36,751 nucleotides of DNA, taken from the NCBI GenBank assembly GCA_021737545.1, contig JAIPDT010000010.1, positions 1-36,751 on the forward strand, written 5' to 3'. This document shows positions 16,831 through 27,467 of this stretch, piece by piece. The stretch is from Desulfobacteraceae bacterium. Lineage in GTDB: Bacteria > Desulfobacterota > Desulfobacteria > Desulfobacterales > Desulfosalsimonadaceae. The position numbers and the translations under genes were made by a program. How positions within the stretch are numbered: position 1 is the first letter of the stretch; the number at the start of each line of letters is the position of its first letter. Below the pieces are notes generated by a model that was not told where the DNA came from, did no database searches, and worked only from the letters and a program-made list of their open reading frames with translations.

Positions 16831-16985
16831 ATTGATTGTTTTGTAAAAAGTCGGTTTTTAGATGGCAAAGTAAAAAGTTCAAGATCAAGGCGCGCAAATA
16901 TCGAGGAATGCAGCGTACTTAATCGTACGTGAAATTCCGAAGATATGCAGCGCAACGCAGATATTGGACTTTTTACTTTGCCATC
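16831..16985. repeat. Long imperfect palindromic dispersed repeat (copy A)
   Basis: From 16861 (GATGGCAAAGTAAAAAGT) to 16985 the sequence is an imperfect inverted repeat: the right end read backwards is again GATGGCAAAGTAAAAAGT, and the centre is CGTAC-N6-GTACG at about 16914-16929. The outer left border has a second motif, TTTTGTAAAAAGTC, before the palindrome. The first 90 bases (16831-16920) recur almost unchanged at 36662-36751. It fills most of the 315-base gap between clpS and secA. The remaining part, 16986-17092, shows nothing I can name. No coding potential is visible, so it is a non-autonomous or structural repeat that could also end transcripts. Confidence 0.85.
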
Positions 16986-17092
16986 AATTTTAATATAAAC
17001 ACACATACAGAATCTGTCAGCCCGCCACAAGGAATTATAAAATCAATACGTCCCAAAATTCAACCCAAATTCCGATTCAAACCAAGACAAGG

Positions 17093-19633
<2,541 letters not shown>

Positions 19634-19686
19634 CTGTTTCCCTATTATGTTGGTATTTTCTATAATTTTAAAGCAGGGGTAAAAAT

Positions 19687-19715
19687 ATTATGCGTATACT
19701 TTTCCTGTTCGTCAA
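19687..19715 (-). promoter_or_regulatory. Candidate secA promoter
   Basis: Minus strand TTGACG (19710-19715), 17 bases, CATAAT (19687-19692): five of six matches in each box. It lies about 55 bases before the secA ATG. Confidence 0.65.
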
Positions 19716-19753
19716 GTGCCGCAGAAGGTCTGCACCAGGGAAAGTCAAAACGG

Positions 19754-19811
19754 AAAAAGCTGAAAGACCTCGGCGTCTGATCATGGCATAATCCGGGGAC
19801 TTTCAGCTTTT
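19754..19811 (-). terminator. Rho-independent terminator of folD
   Basis: On the minus strand AAAAGCTGAAAGTCCCCGG pairs with CCGAGGTCTTTCAGCTTTTT across a roughly 19-base loop, one G-U pair included, and runs into five T. It lies 30 bases after the folD stop. Confidence 0.85.
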
Positions 19812-19841
19812 AAAAGTATCAAAATCTGTGCTACAAGGCAA

Positions 19842-20750
19842 CTACATTAATCCCAGTTGGAATTTCAACGAGTTAAGTGTGTTTCTCATCAGCATGGTGA
19901 TGGTCATCGGGCCAACACCGCCGGGAACCGGGGTGATATAACCCGCGATCTCCTTGGCTGTATCAAAGTCCACGTCCCCGCGCAGAATGGCCACTTTTTT
20001 TCCGGTTTTCTCGCTGATCTTCTCGCCTACGCGGTTGACCCCCACGTCTATAACACAGGCGCCTTCCTTAATCCATTCCGGCTTGACCAGGCCGGGCACA
20101 CCGGCTGCAACAATTAGAATATCAGCGCGTTTGCAGTGTGCTTCAAGGTCTTTTGTACGTGTATGAACGATCGTGACAGTGGAATTGGCGCCCTTGCCCT
20201 TCTGACACATCATCATGGCAATCGGTTTGCCCACGATATTGGAACGGCCAACCACCACGACTTCCGCGCCGCTGGTCTCAACGCCGGCCCGCACGATCAT
20301 TTCCTGTATGCCCGCAGGCGTGCACGGCGGAAACTTCACCTCGGAGCCGCCGATCATAAGCCGTCCCACGTTGACGGGATGAAATCCGTCCACATCCTTG
20401 TCAGGATCAATGGCGGTTAAGATTTTTTTATCGTCAATGTGGTCCGGAAGCGGCAACTGCACCAGGATGCCGTGAATGGAGTCGTCCTTGTTATATTTGT
20501 CAATAAGGGAAAGAAGATCGGCTTCCGAGATGTCTTCAGGCTGGTTGTCCTGGATCTCCTTGTAGCCAAGACGCTCTGCAGTCTTGATTTTCAAAGAAAC
20601 ATAAGATACAGATGCCGGATTCTCTCCGACCAGGATGGTTACCAGCCCGGGCACGACGTTGTGCTTTTCCTTGATCTCCTGTACCTCTTTTTCAATTTCT
20701 TCAAGGATCTGCTCCCGGATTTCGGTTCCTTTAATCAGTTGTGCCGTCAT
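19842..20750 (-). CDS. folD: FolD, methylenetetrahydrofolate dehydrogenase/cyclohydrolase
   Basis: Bifunctional C1 enzyme of 302 residues interconverting 5,10-methylene-THF, methenyl-THF and 10-formyl-THF. The motifs SYVSLKIKTAERLG (with the catalytic Lys), QLPLPDHID, the NADP region VVGRSNIVGKP and the C-terminal PVPGGVGPMTITMLMRNT are all present. GAGGAG stands 10 bases before the ATG. It lies downstream of argC, separated by a hairpin repeat. In sulfate reducers FolD can serve the Wood-Ljungdahl methyl branch as well as biosynthesis; the sequence alone does not say which. Confidence 0.97.
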   Translation of the reverse strand: MTAQLIKGTEIREQILEEIEKEVQEIKEKHNVVPGLVTILVGENPASVSYVSLKIKTAERLGYKEIQDNQPEDISEADLLSLIDKYNKDDSIHGILVQLPLPDHIDDKKILTAIDPDKDVDGFHPVNVGRLMIGGSEVKFPPCTPAGIQEMIVRAGVETSGAEVVVVGRSNIVGKPIAMMMCQKGKGANSTVTIVHTRTKDLEAHCKRADILIVAAGVPGLVKPEWIKEGACVIDVGVNRVGEKISEKTGKKVAILRGDVDFDTAKEIAGYITPVPGGVGPMTITMLMRNTLNSLKFQLGLM

Positions 20751-20782
20751 TTTAAAACTCCTCTTTTTTTGCGGTTAAAGTT

Positions 20783-20848
20783 GATGGTTTCGTAAAAAGT
20801 CGATTTCTTCGCTCCGTGAGCCCAGAAATGACTTTTTACGATCCTATC
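20783..20848. repeat. Short hairpin repeat with GTAAAAAGTC arms (copy C)
   Basis: Left arm GATGGTTTCGTAAAAAGTCGATTTCT (20783-20808, given here as GATGGTTTCG and TAAAAAGTCGATTTCT) is answered by an inverted right arm at 20823-20848 ending in GATCCTATC, with a 14-base loop. The arms share the TTTCGTAAAAAGTC motif with the other repeats but lack the long core. It sits between argC and folD and could act as a terminator on either strand, because each arm ends in five T or A. Confidence 0.8.
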
Positions 20849-20899
20849 AAAGTTAGATTTTATTACTCGGCCAAGATCAGTCGGCTGTCGGGAAAATAT

Positions 20900-21937
20900 C
20901 TACACCGGATAAGGAGCCGAGGTCAATCCCGCGGTTTCCGCCAGGCCGAACATTATATTCATGTTTTGTACCGCCTGACCTGCAGCACCTTTTACCAGGT
21001 TGTCAATGACAGACATAAGGATCAGCCTGCGGTTGCCGCTGTCCACTACAAAACCAATATCGCAGTAATTGGTCCCTTTTACATCCCGGGTGTCAGGCGG
21101 GCGTCCGTCCTCGGTGATCCGGATAAATCTGCGCCCCTGGTAATATTCATGCAGGCAGTCCCGTATTGCTTCACCGCCGACACCTTCTGCCAGGGAGGCG
21201 TAAACAGTGGTCTGCATGCCCCGATTCATAGGCACCAAATGAGGTACGAAGCTAATGTTTATATCCTTTCCCGCAATCCGGCCAAGGATCTGCTCCATTT
21301 CCGGTTGATGGCGGTGAGCAACGACTTTGTAAGCCTTAAACGATTCGTTTGCCTCACAAAAAAGAGTGTTAAGGCTTGGACTTCGCCCGGCTCCGCTGAC
21401 TCCGGACTTCGAATCAGCTATAATCGTAGCGGGGTCTATCATATCGGACCTGATCAACGGAATCAGGGGGAGCAGAACGCTTGTGGGGTAACACCCCGGG
21501 TTTCCAACCAGCTTTGCACCGGCTGTTTCATCTGCAAACACCTCGGAAAGACCGTAAACAGCCGTGGAAAGGAGTTCTTTTGCCGTATGGGGCTGATAGG
21601 CAGCTTCATAAACCGCAGGATCACTGAACCGGAAGTCCGCGGAAAGATCAACCACTCTGCACCCCCGCTCCAGGATGCCCGGAATAATTTCCATGGGAAA
21701 TTTGTGCGGCAGGGCTGTAAATATAACATCTGCACGGTCGCAGACCGACTCGACATCAAAAGTCTCGCATTGCCTTGTAATAACCCCTGCCATGGCGGGA
21801 TATATTCTGTCAAAAGGCAAACCCGAGTACTGGCGTGAAGTAAGCACGGTTAACACCGCTTCCGGGTGGCCGGCAAGAATCCGGACCAGTTCGGCCCCGG
21901 CATATCCTGTTGCGCCTGCAACAGCAACTCTGATCAT
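20900..21937 (-). CDS. argC: ArgC, N-acetyl-gamma-glutamyl-phosphate reductase
   Basis: Third step of arginine biosynthesis, NADPH-dependent reduction of N-acetylglutamyl phosphate to the semialdehyde. The 345 residues include the nucleotide motif AGATGYAGAEL (8-18), catalytic Cys149 in VGNPGCYPTS, and the AHRHQPEMEQ histidine motif near 210. I chose the ATG at 21937 because the GGAGG four bases upstream fits it; the frame's previous codon is a TTG with almost no spacing. It stands alone apart from folD; other arg genes are not in the window. Confidence 0.96.
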   Translation of the reverse strand: MIRVAVAGATGYAGAELVRILAGHPEAVLTVLTSRQYSGLPFDRIYPAMAGVITRQCETFDVESVCDRADVIFTALPHKFPMEIIPGILERGCRVVDLSADFRFSDPAVYEAAYQPHTAKELLSTAVYGLSEVFADETAGAKLVGNPGCYPTSVLLPLIPLIRSDMIDPATIIADSKSGVSGAGRSPSLNTLFCEANESFKAYKVVAHRHQPEMEQILGRIAGKDINISFVPHLVPMNRGMQTTVYASLAEGVGGEAIRDCLHEYYQGRRFIRITEDGRPPDTRDVKGTNYCDIGFVVDSGNRRLILMSVIDNLVKGAAGQAVQNMNIMFGLAETAGLTSAPYPV

Positions 21938-21973
21938 CAATCCTCCATGAACATGGAATTAAATCGCTCAAAA

Positions 21974-21994
21974 GTGATGGTTTCGTAAAAAGTA
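21974..21994. repeat. Solo half-repeat GATGGTTTCGTAAAAAGT (copy D)
   Basis: Bases 21975-21992 repeat the left arm of copy C exactly for 18 positions and then diverge, with no inverted partner in the following sequence. It lies in the 86-base gap upstream of argC. Confidence 0.7.
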
Positions 21995-22023
21995 AATTTA
22001 TATAACAAAGCTTTCACGGAAAT

Positions 22024-22677
22024 TCAAGGCGTTTCACCCGCCGGGACAAAATCCTCAAAAAGATCGATTCCCGGATCATAACCAATAATCTCCCGCCTGC
22101 CATTTATCAAGGCCATTGGATCCATAAACCTTTCCTGTTCAAGAGAGTTTAAAACCTGCCATTCCAAAATATCCAAAGATGGAAGGCATCCTGAATCCAC
22201 CACGCTCAGATGCAGGTGCGGGGGAAGACTCTGGTTATTACCGGGCGGAGCAATTGCGGCAAAGGTTTGGCCGGCCCTAAGCCGCTTACCCGCATGAATT
22301 TTTTCATCCGGGCGCAAGTGTGCATAGAGAATAAAAAATTCACGATCCAGGCCAGGATCTTTATGGGTCATGATAACGGTGCTGCCTAAGAAATCGCTGA
22401 TTATACCTTTCACCTGCCCGTCAAAAGCCGCCGGCACCTTCACGGTTTCATCCAGCCTGAATCGTCTGCCCCGCGCCCCGGCAAAAAAACACAGGTCCAG
22501 CCCCTCGTGAAAACCGGATCGCTTCCCGCCGTTTGCCCACCATTTTTCCATGCTGGCAAACAGCATTCCCGGGAAAAACAAAAACCCCTTGAAGCCGGAT
22601 CTCTGTTCGAGCCGGTTGGCAGCGGACAGGGAATGCAGGAAGCCTGAGGTTCGAAAATTCGGGCTCAAATCTTTCAT
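22024..22677 (-). CDS. M23-family (LytM-like) peptidase domain protein without signal peptide
   Basis: Protein of 217 residues with the zinc-site pattern of M23 endopeptidases: His57 and Asp61 (FHEGLD), His120 (YAHL) and His154-x-His156 (LPPHLHLSV). All the residues needed for catalysis appear to be present. The N-terminus has no signal peptide or membrane anchor, unusual for peptidoglycan hydrolases, so the protein may be cytoplasmic or exported in another way. The start overlaps the TPR gene's stop (ATGA). Together with the lipase and TPR genes it forms a tight three-gene operon. The physiological target is unknown. Confidence 0.78.
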   Translation of the reverse strand: MKDLSPNFRTSGFLHSLSAANRLEQRSGFKGFLFFPGMLFASMEKWWANGGKRSGFHEGLDLCFFAGARGRRFRLDETVKVPAAFDGQVKGIISDFLGSTVIMTHKDPGLDREFFILYAHLRPDEKIHAGKRLRAGQTFAAIAPPGNNQSLPPHLHLSVVDSGCLPSLDILEWQVLNSLEQERFMDPMALINGRREIIGYDPGIDLFEDFVPAGETP

Positions 22678-23945
22678 GAACCTTCCTCAAGCTGTCCGGC
22701 AAGCCATAGATAACGCCCGGCTTGCTCCTGCTCTCCGAGCTTTTCATAAATCCTGCCTATATGCAGGTAATAAACACCCCTGTTGTCGGGGTCCTCCTGG
22801 ACTAAAGAAAAAAACAGATCCAGCAGCTTCGGGGAAATATCCCCGCTCTCAAAGCTCAATTCCGCATAACGTCTCTTGATAAAAGGATCTATGATTGCCT
22901 GGCAGGATGTGCAATGGTTCATGATCTGTGCATACAGCTCACGCGCATCTTCAATGTCGCCCGCGGCCTCACAGGTTTTGGCCAGAGATCTTAACACTAT
23001 TTCATCAGCGCCGTTTTCCTCGATGCAGGCATTAAATACCGTCCTGGCGCCTTCCAAATCTCCTGCCTGAAAACGGGTTTCGCCATCGAGCAGCTCAATA
23101 AAAGACGATCTCCGGATTTCCGGGGGAGCGGATTCAATCAATTGAGAAGCTGCAACAAATTCCCCGGCCTCCCAGTAGATATCGCAGAGCAGATGGTATG
23201 CGCGGATTTCCTTAGGGTTTTGCCGAATAAAAGACTCCAGCAGTTGTCTTGCCCGGCCGTGGTTCTCTGCATGCAAGTATGCTGTTGCCAATTCCAGGGA
23301 AATAAGTGTGGATTCCTCCTTGTTTTCCTCCATGGCAGCGGAAAGCTCCTCGATTGCCTTATCAAAATCCCCCCTGTTAAGAGCGGTATATCCTCTTGCA
23401 AATGAATTTCCATATTGACGGTATACTTCTGCGGTGTCATGCGGAAGAGCGTTTAACAGAACCGTAAACAATTCTTCATCGTTTCCGTCTTCCATATCAG
23501 GCTCCAGTGAATCGCGGCCTTGTCTATTATCAGTGGAAGCCCCCCTGCTTTGGCCTGATTCAGCCTCTCTGCTCGGGATCTGTTTTTCCCCGCTTTTCTC
23601 CGCTATCTGCTGCATTGCCTGTGTAATTCTCTGCCTGGTTTTTTCCTTTTTTGTCAGATCCATCGCCAGTTGACAGAATTCTGCGGCCTCGGCCGTATCC
23701 CCTGCTTCTGCCAGAGCCTCCGCGTTTTTTATATGCTCTTCTGCAAGCGATTCGCTTGCAGAAAAAAGCTTCTCTTGAATCCGGTCTGTTAAATGCTTTT
23801 TTTCCGCAAAGCGGGTTTCTATTTTATGCAGCGCTTTTTCAAATTCAATCCGGGCGTCTCCGAAAGCTTTGTTGCGAAGACATTCATCTCCCCTCTCTTC
23901 ATGATCCTCAGGCTTTTTTCCTGCAAAAATACTAAACAAACCCAT
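22674..23945 (-). CDS. Tetratricopeptide-repeat protein
   Basis: Protein of 423 residues made mostly of paired helices. The first 115 residues are long charged helices, residues about 118-160 a polar linker rich in Ser, Arg and Asp, and residues about 175-420 several TPR units (for example ARGYTALNRGDFDKAIEELSAAME and YYLHIGRIYEKLGEQEQAGRYL). A CTSC pair occurs near residue 350. No enzyme motif and no clear signal peptide, so it is likely a cytoplasmic or membrane-associated scaffold. Its ATG overlaps the lipase stop (TAATG) and its stop overlaps the M23 start (ATGA). Confidence 0.85.
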   Translation of the reverse strand: MGLFSIFAGKKPEDHEERGDECLRNKAFGDARIEFEKALHKIETRFAEKKHLTDRIQEKLFSASESLAEEHIKNAEALAEAGDTAEAAEFCQLAMDLTKKEKTRQRITQAMQQIAEKSGEKQIPSREAESGQSRGASTDNRQGRDSLEPDMEDGNDEELFTVLLNALPHDTAEVYRQYGNSFARGYTALNRGDFDKAIEELSAAMEENKEESTLISLELATAYLHAENHGRARQLLESFIRQNPKEIRAYHLLCDIYWEAGEFVAASQLIESAPPEIRRSSFIELLDGETRFQAGDLEGARTVFNACIEENGADEIVLRSLAKTCEAAGDIEDARELYAQIMNHCTSCQAIIDPFIKRRYAELSFESGDISPKLLDLFFSLVQEDPDNRGVYYLHIGRIYEKLGEQEQAGRYLWLAGQLEEGS

Positions 23946-24874
23946 TACTCCTCCGATATAGTGTATAAATAACGTCTTGCCGCCCTGACTCCATGCTCAA
24001 AGCCTTCCAGGATCTTTTCCTCATTGCGGGTAAGCCTTTTGACCTTGAAGTCTTCGGGAGGATAGATCACATCAATACAGGGATTGTGATCCAGTTCGTC
24101 GAGCAGTTGATTATACCTGCCGCAATGGTTGTCAAGGGACTTTAGCAGGTATCGGTACTGATCTTCATTATAATATGACTCATAGAGCATCTTGATCCAA
24201 AACGACTCTCTGTGCTTGCGATACCCCCTGGGCCTGGTTGTGACCACCAGGATATCTTTTTCTGAAAAACCCAGCTCCAGGGCTTTTTTGTAAGGAATCG
24301 GATCGCAGACACTGCCGTCCATCAAAAGCTCGTTTTTATAAGGAATAAAGTTACGGTAAAAAAACGGAATCGCAGCAGAGGCCTTAAGCGCCGCGGGTAT
24401 ATAATCTTTCTTTGTGCTCAGATACACAGGCTCGGGAAAAGCGTGCTGGTAGATACTGGTGGCAGCAATAAGAACAGGGCAGGAAAAATTTCGCAAACGC
24501 CCAATATTCAGGGTGTCAACATGACCGTTTACAAAATTGTCAACCATCCAGTCCAGGTTGAGCACATGTTTTTCAGGCCGGAATATGTTGCTCATACGAA
24601 TAAAACGGCCGGTGAGAAGCTCCGAGAAAAAGGCGTCGCGGGCCAGGTGAATCTGGGATGCCGCGTAAGCCGTACCTATTAAAGCTCCTGCTGAAGTGCC
24701 GATAATGCACTGCCAGGGGCAATACCCTCTTTCCGTGAAAGCCTGAAGCACACCCACCAGGAAAATCCCGCGCATCCCGCCGCCCTCCAGAACCAGCACC
24801 TTCCGGCGGGGAAATCCGTGCAGCCGGCTTTTAACTGATCGATAACTGCAGAGCAGCGATGAAGTAAGATCCAT
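23945..24874 (-). CDS. Patatin-like phospholipase
   Basis: Serine lipid hydrolase of 309 residues. The oxyanion motif GGGMRG is at 31-36, the nucleophile Ser61 in GTSAG (59-63) and the dyad Asp186 in DGS, the set required in patatin-like enzymes of the YjjU/RssA type. I chose ATG at 24874 because AAGGAG lies nine bases upstream; an earlier in-frame ATG at 24913 has no ribosome site. No signal peptide. It is the first gene of the lipase-TPR-M23 operon. Substrate is not predictable; membrane phospholipid is usual for the family. Confidence 0.9.
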   Translation of the reverse strand: MDLTSSLLCSYRSVKSRLHGFPRRKVLVLEGGGMRGIFLVGVLQAFTERGYCPWQCIIGTSAGALIGTAYAASQIHLARDAFFSELLTGRFIRMSNIFRPEKHVLNLDWMVDNFVNGHVDTLNIGRLRNFSCPVLIAATSIYQHAFPEPVYLSTKKDYIPAALKASAAIPFFYRNFIPYKNELLMDGSVCDPIPYKKALELGFSEKDILVVTTRPRGYRKHRESFWIKMLYESYYNEDQYRYLLKSLDNHCGRYNQLLDELDHNPCIDVIYPPEDFKVKRLTRNEEKILEGFEHGVRAARRYLYTISEE

Positions 24875-25000
24875 CCGGATGGTCTCCTTGTCCAAAGTTT
24901 GTTTTACATCCATAATATATTATGAACTGTAATTTAAAGCTTAAAATTGATTTTCCGGATAGTTGTAATGTGATAGAAAAAAGCGGATAGAGGAAACTTT

Positions 25001-25282
25001 ATGGCCACCATCAGACAACGGATTATCGAAATTCTGGAATATGACGAACACGATGCAAGGCAGATTTCACAGCTCCTGAGCATCAGTGAAAAGGATGTCT
25101 ACGACCATCTTCCCCATATCGCAAAAAGTTTATCCAAACAGGGAAAAAAGCTGAAAACAATACCTGCTTCCTGCATAGCCTGCGGATACGTTTTTAAAAA
25201 CCGGGACCGGGTAACAAGGCCGGGCAAATGCCCTGTATGCAAAAGCGAGCGGATCGAAAATCCCCGTTTCAGCATCAAATAA
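25001..25282 (+). CDS. Small HTH plus zinc-ribbon protein (COG3357-like)
   Basis: Protein of 93 residues. The N-terminal half is a winged-helix-like HTH (QRIIEILEYDEHDARQISQLL and SISEKDVYDHLPHIAKSL). The C-terminal half is a four-Cys zinc ribbon with Cys58, Cys61, Cys77 and Cys80 (CIACGY, CPVCKS). This domain pair is found in uncharacterised predicted regulators in bacteria and archaea. It is convergent with aroB, leaving one base between the stop codons, and divergent from the lipase operon. Its target genes are unknown. Nothing else fills the divergent gap 24875-25000. Confidence 0.8.
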   Translation: MATIRQRIIEILEYDEHDARQISQLLSISEKDVYDHLPHIAKSLSKQGKKLKTIPASCIACGYVFKNRDRVTRPGKCPVCKSERIENPRFSIK

Positions 25283-25283
25283 T

Positions 25284-26321
25284 TCACCGGCCCGCAAGAT
25301 TTTCAAGAAATTGCTTTAATTCTCCGAGCTCCACCGGCTCCATAATGCTCTGCCCGACTCCCGCAAGCAACACAAAATGTATGCTGTCATCCATGCGCTT
25401 TTTATCTCTTGCCAGGGCGTCAAATACGGATTCCGGATCAAACCGCGCCTCTATGGGCAGCCCGAGACTCACTAGCAGGGCTTTTATACGCTCTGCATCG
25501 CTTTCTGCCATAAGACCCTTTCGCACTGAGATCATGGCTGCGGCAGCCATGCCTATACTGACTGCTTCCCCATGCAACAAGCCGGCTGTTTTTTCTACTG
25601 CATGGCCGATAGTGTGGCCGAAATTGAGTTTTCGCCGCTCACCATGCTCAAGCTCATCACGATTGACTACATCCGACTTTATTGCAACGGAATCGTAAAT
25701 AATTCTTTCCATCAGTTCCGGTTCAAGAGCAAGGGCCTGATCTGCATACTTCTCTATTAGGGTAAAGTATTCTGCATCATAAATGACCGCGTGTTTGACA
25801 ATTTCTGCAAACCCGTTTGCAATCTCCCGATCTGAAAGGGTTTGGAGCACCATAGGGTCGCATACCACAAACGATGGTTGGTTAAACATACCGATCATGT
25901 TTTTGTAACCGTCGAAATTCACCCCGGTTTTTCCCCCCACGCTTGCATCCACCTGAGCAAGCAGGGTGGTGGCGATATTTGCAAATCTTACACCTCGCAG
26001 ATATGTGCCCGCCACAAAACCTGTAATATCGCATACAATGCCCCCGCCTACTCCGAGCAAAAACACTCCCCGATCCGCTTCAATCCGGATAAGCCGATGA
26101 TAAACAGCGGATGCGGTATCCAGGGTCTTGGCCGCCTCGCCGGTGCCGATCACAATCCGCTCGGCAGCCGGCATCTGTTCAGCATACAGGCTTTCCACCG
26201 TTTCATCTGTTATGATAATTACACGCGCTTCTGGCGGCAGGTGCGTCCGTATGTTTTCCAGGCGCTCGCCCACCAGGATAATCGAGTTTCCGGCTTGACC
26301 GGAGATATTTAGCTGTCTCAC
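25284..26321 (-). CDS. aroB: 3-dehydroquinate synthase
   Basis: Second step of the shikimate pathway, converting DAHP to 3-dehydroquinate. The 345 residues show the NAD motif GVGGGIVCDITGF (90-102), VDASVGGKTGVN and the zinc-ligand region LNFGHTIGHAVE near 243. It begins one base after aroF ends, so it is presumably made from the same attenuated transcript. Confidence 0.96.
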   Translation of the reverse strand: MRQLNISGQAGNSIILVGERLENIRTHLPPEARVIIITDETVESLYAEQMPAAERIVIGTGEAAKTLDTASAVYHRLIRIEADRGVFLLGVGGGIVCDITGFVAGTYLRGVRFANIATTLLAQVDASVGGKTGVNFDGYKNMIGMFNQPSFVVCDPMVLQTLSDREIANGFAEIVKHAVIYDAEYFTLIEKYADQALALEPELMERIIYDSVAIKSDVVNRDELEHGERRKLNFGHTIGHAVEKTAGLLHGEAVSIGMAAAAMISVRKGLMAESDAERIKALLVSLGLPIEARFDPESVFDALARDKKRMDDSIHFVLLAGVGQSIMEPVELGELKQFLENLAGR

Positions 26322-26322
26322 T

Positions 26323-27351
26323 TCAGCCCCTTGTTATTTTGTCGTTTTGCCGGGAAATTTCTTGAATGGCGCGGGTTTGGTTACACAGGACTTCGAACTG
26401 ATCCGGGTAAAGCGACTGACCGCCGTCGCACAGTGCAGAATCAGGCGCACTGTGCACCTCCACCATCAGCCCATGAGCGCCAACAGCGGCGGCAGCCCGG
26501 CTCAGGGGAAGGACTTGGTCTCTTAATCCGGCGGCATGGCTCGGGTCAACAATTACGGGTAAATGGCTTTCCTTACGGACTACCGGGATTGCGGAAAAAT
26601 CCAGAGTATTTCTGCTGTGGCGCACAAAAGTGCGCAAACCGCGTTCGCAGAGAATGATCTCCGAATTGCCCTCAGACAAAATATATTCGGCTGCCATCAA
26701 CCATTCCTCAACTGTTGCGGACATGCCCCGCTTGAGCAGAATCGGTTTTTTCGCTTCTCCTGCTCGGCGCAAAAGGCTGAAGTTCTGCATGTTTCTGGTG
26801 CCTATCTGTACGATATCCGCGTATTTTTCCACCATGTCAAAATGTTCCAGATCCAACACCTCTGTGACAACAGGAAGATCAAAGGTTTCCCGCACCCGGG
26901 CAAGGATCCTTAATCCTGCTTCGCCCATGCCCTGGAAAGCATACGGCGATGTACGCGGCTTAAAGGCCCCGCCACGGAAAATATCGGCTCCGGCCTTTTT
27001 TACGCGTTCTGCCGTATTCATTGCTTGGGATTCGCTTTCCACAGCACACGGACCGCCTATGATCACCAGCCTGTCTTTGCCGATAGATGCATTTCCCACC
27101 CTTATAACACTGTCATGAGGCTTAACCTCCCGGCTGACCAATTTGTAAGGCCTGGTGACCGGGATGGCTTCCTTGACCCCCTGCATGCCCTGGAATACCG
27201 CAGGATCGATTGGACCGGTGTTGTAGAGGACTCCGATTGAAACCCGCTCTCCGCCCGGAATGGGACGGGCTGAACACCCTTTTTCCTCAATGGCGCGTAT
27301 TACGGCATCTATCTGTTCCCGGCTTGCGTCCTGACGCATCACTATAAGCAT
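26323..27351 (-). CDS. aroF: 3-deoxy-7-phosphoheptulonate (DAHP) synthase, type I-beta with N-terminal regulatory domain
   Basis: First step of aromatic amino acid synthesis, from phosphoenolpyruvate and erythrose-4-phosphate. The 342 residues divide into an N-terminal ferredoxin-like domain (about 1-70, LIVMRQDASREQIDAVIRAI) of the AroF/Thermotoga-type feedback-regulated enzymes and the I-beta barrel. Barrel motifs include GGPCAVES, FRGGAFKPRTSPYAFQG, QIGTRNMQNF and PVIVDPSHAAG. It has a strong AGGAGGAAG ribosome site. The leader at 27404-27578 suggests transcription attenuation by aromatic amino acids. Confidence 0.96.
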   Translation of the reverse strand: MLIVMRQDASREQIDAVIRAIEEKGCSARPIPGGERVSIGVLYNTGPIDPAVFQGMQGVKEAIPVTRPYKLVSREVKPHDSVIRVGNASIGKDRLVIIGGPCAVESESQAMNTAERVKKAGADIFRGGAFKPRTSPYAFQGMGEAGLRILARVRETFDLPVVTEVLDLEHFDMVEKYADIVQIGTRNMQNFSLLRRAGEAKKPILLKRGMSATVEEWLMAAEYILSEGNSEIILCERGLRTFVRHSRNTLDFSAIPVVRKESHLPVIVDPSHAAGLRDQVLPLSRAAAAVGAHGLMVEVHSAPDSALCDGGQSLYPDQFEVLCNQTRAIQEISRQNDKITRG

Positions 27352-27403
27352 GGATTCTTCCTCCTACAGTATATTTATTAAACAACCCGCCCTCCAATAA
27401 AAC

Positions 27404-27438
27404 AAAAAACCGTGAAGCCCGGCGGGGCCCCACGGTTT
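27404..27438 (-). terminator. Attenuator terminator in the aroF leader
   Basis: Minus strand: AAACCGTG pairs with CACGGTTT, with inner stem GCCC/GGGC, followed by TTTTTTG. It stands about 50 bases before aroF and after the leader peptide stop. The RNA segment CCCCGCCG inside it (27420-27427) is exactly complementary to CGGCGGGG at 27495-27502, just after the leader's Trp codons. That gives an antiterminator alternative. Confidence 0.8.
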
Positions 27439-27467
27439 CTATTTTCACTGCTTTGCTCCGGTTGCTT

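Noticed and set aside
20816-21838. Plus-strand open frame of 340 residues opposite argC
   Set aside because: No recognisable domain or ribosome site, and it is a shadow of the argC coding sequence.
25284-27351. Idea that the aro pair was acquired by transfer
   Set aside because: Base composition and codon style look like the neighbours, and no mobile ends flank it.
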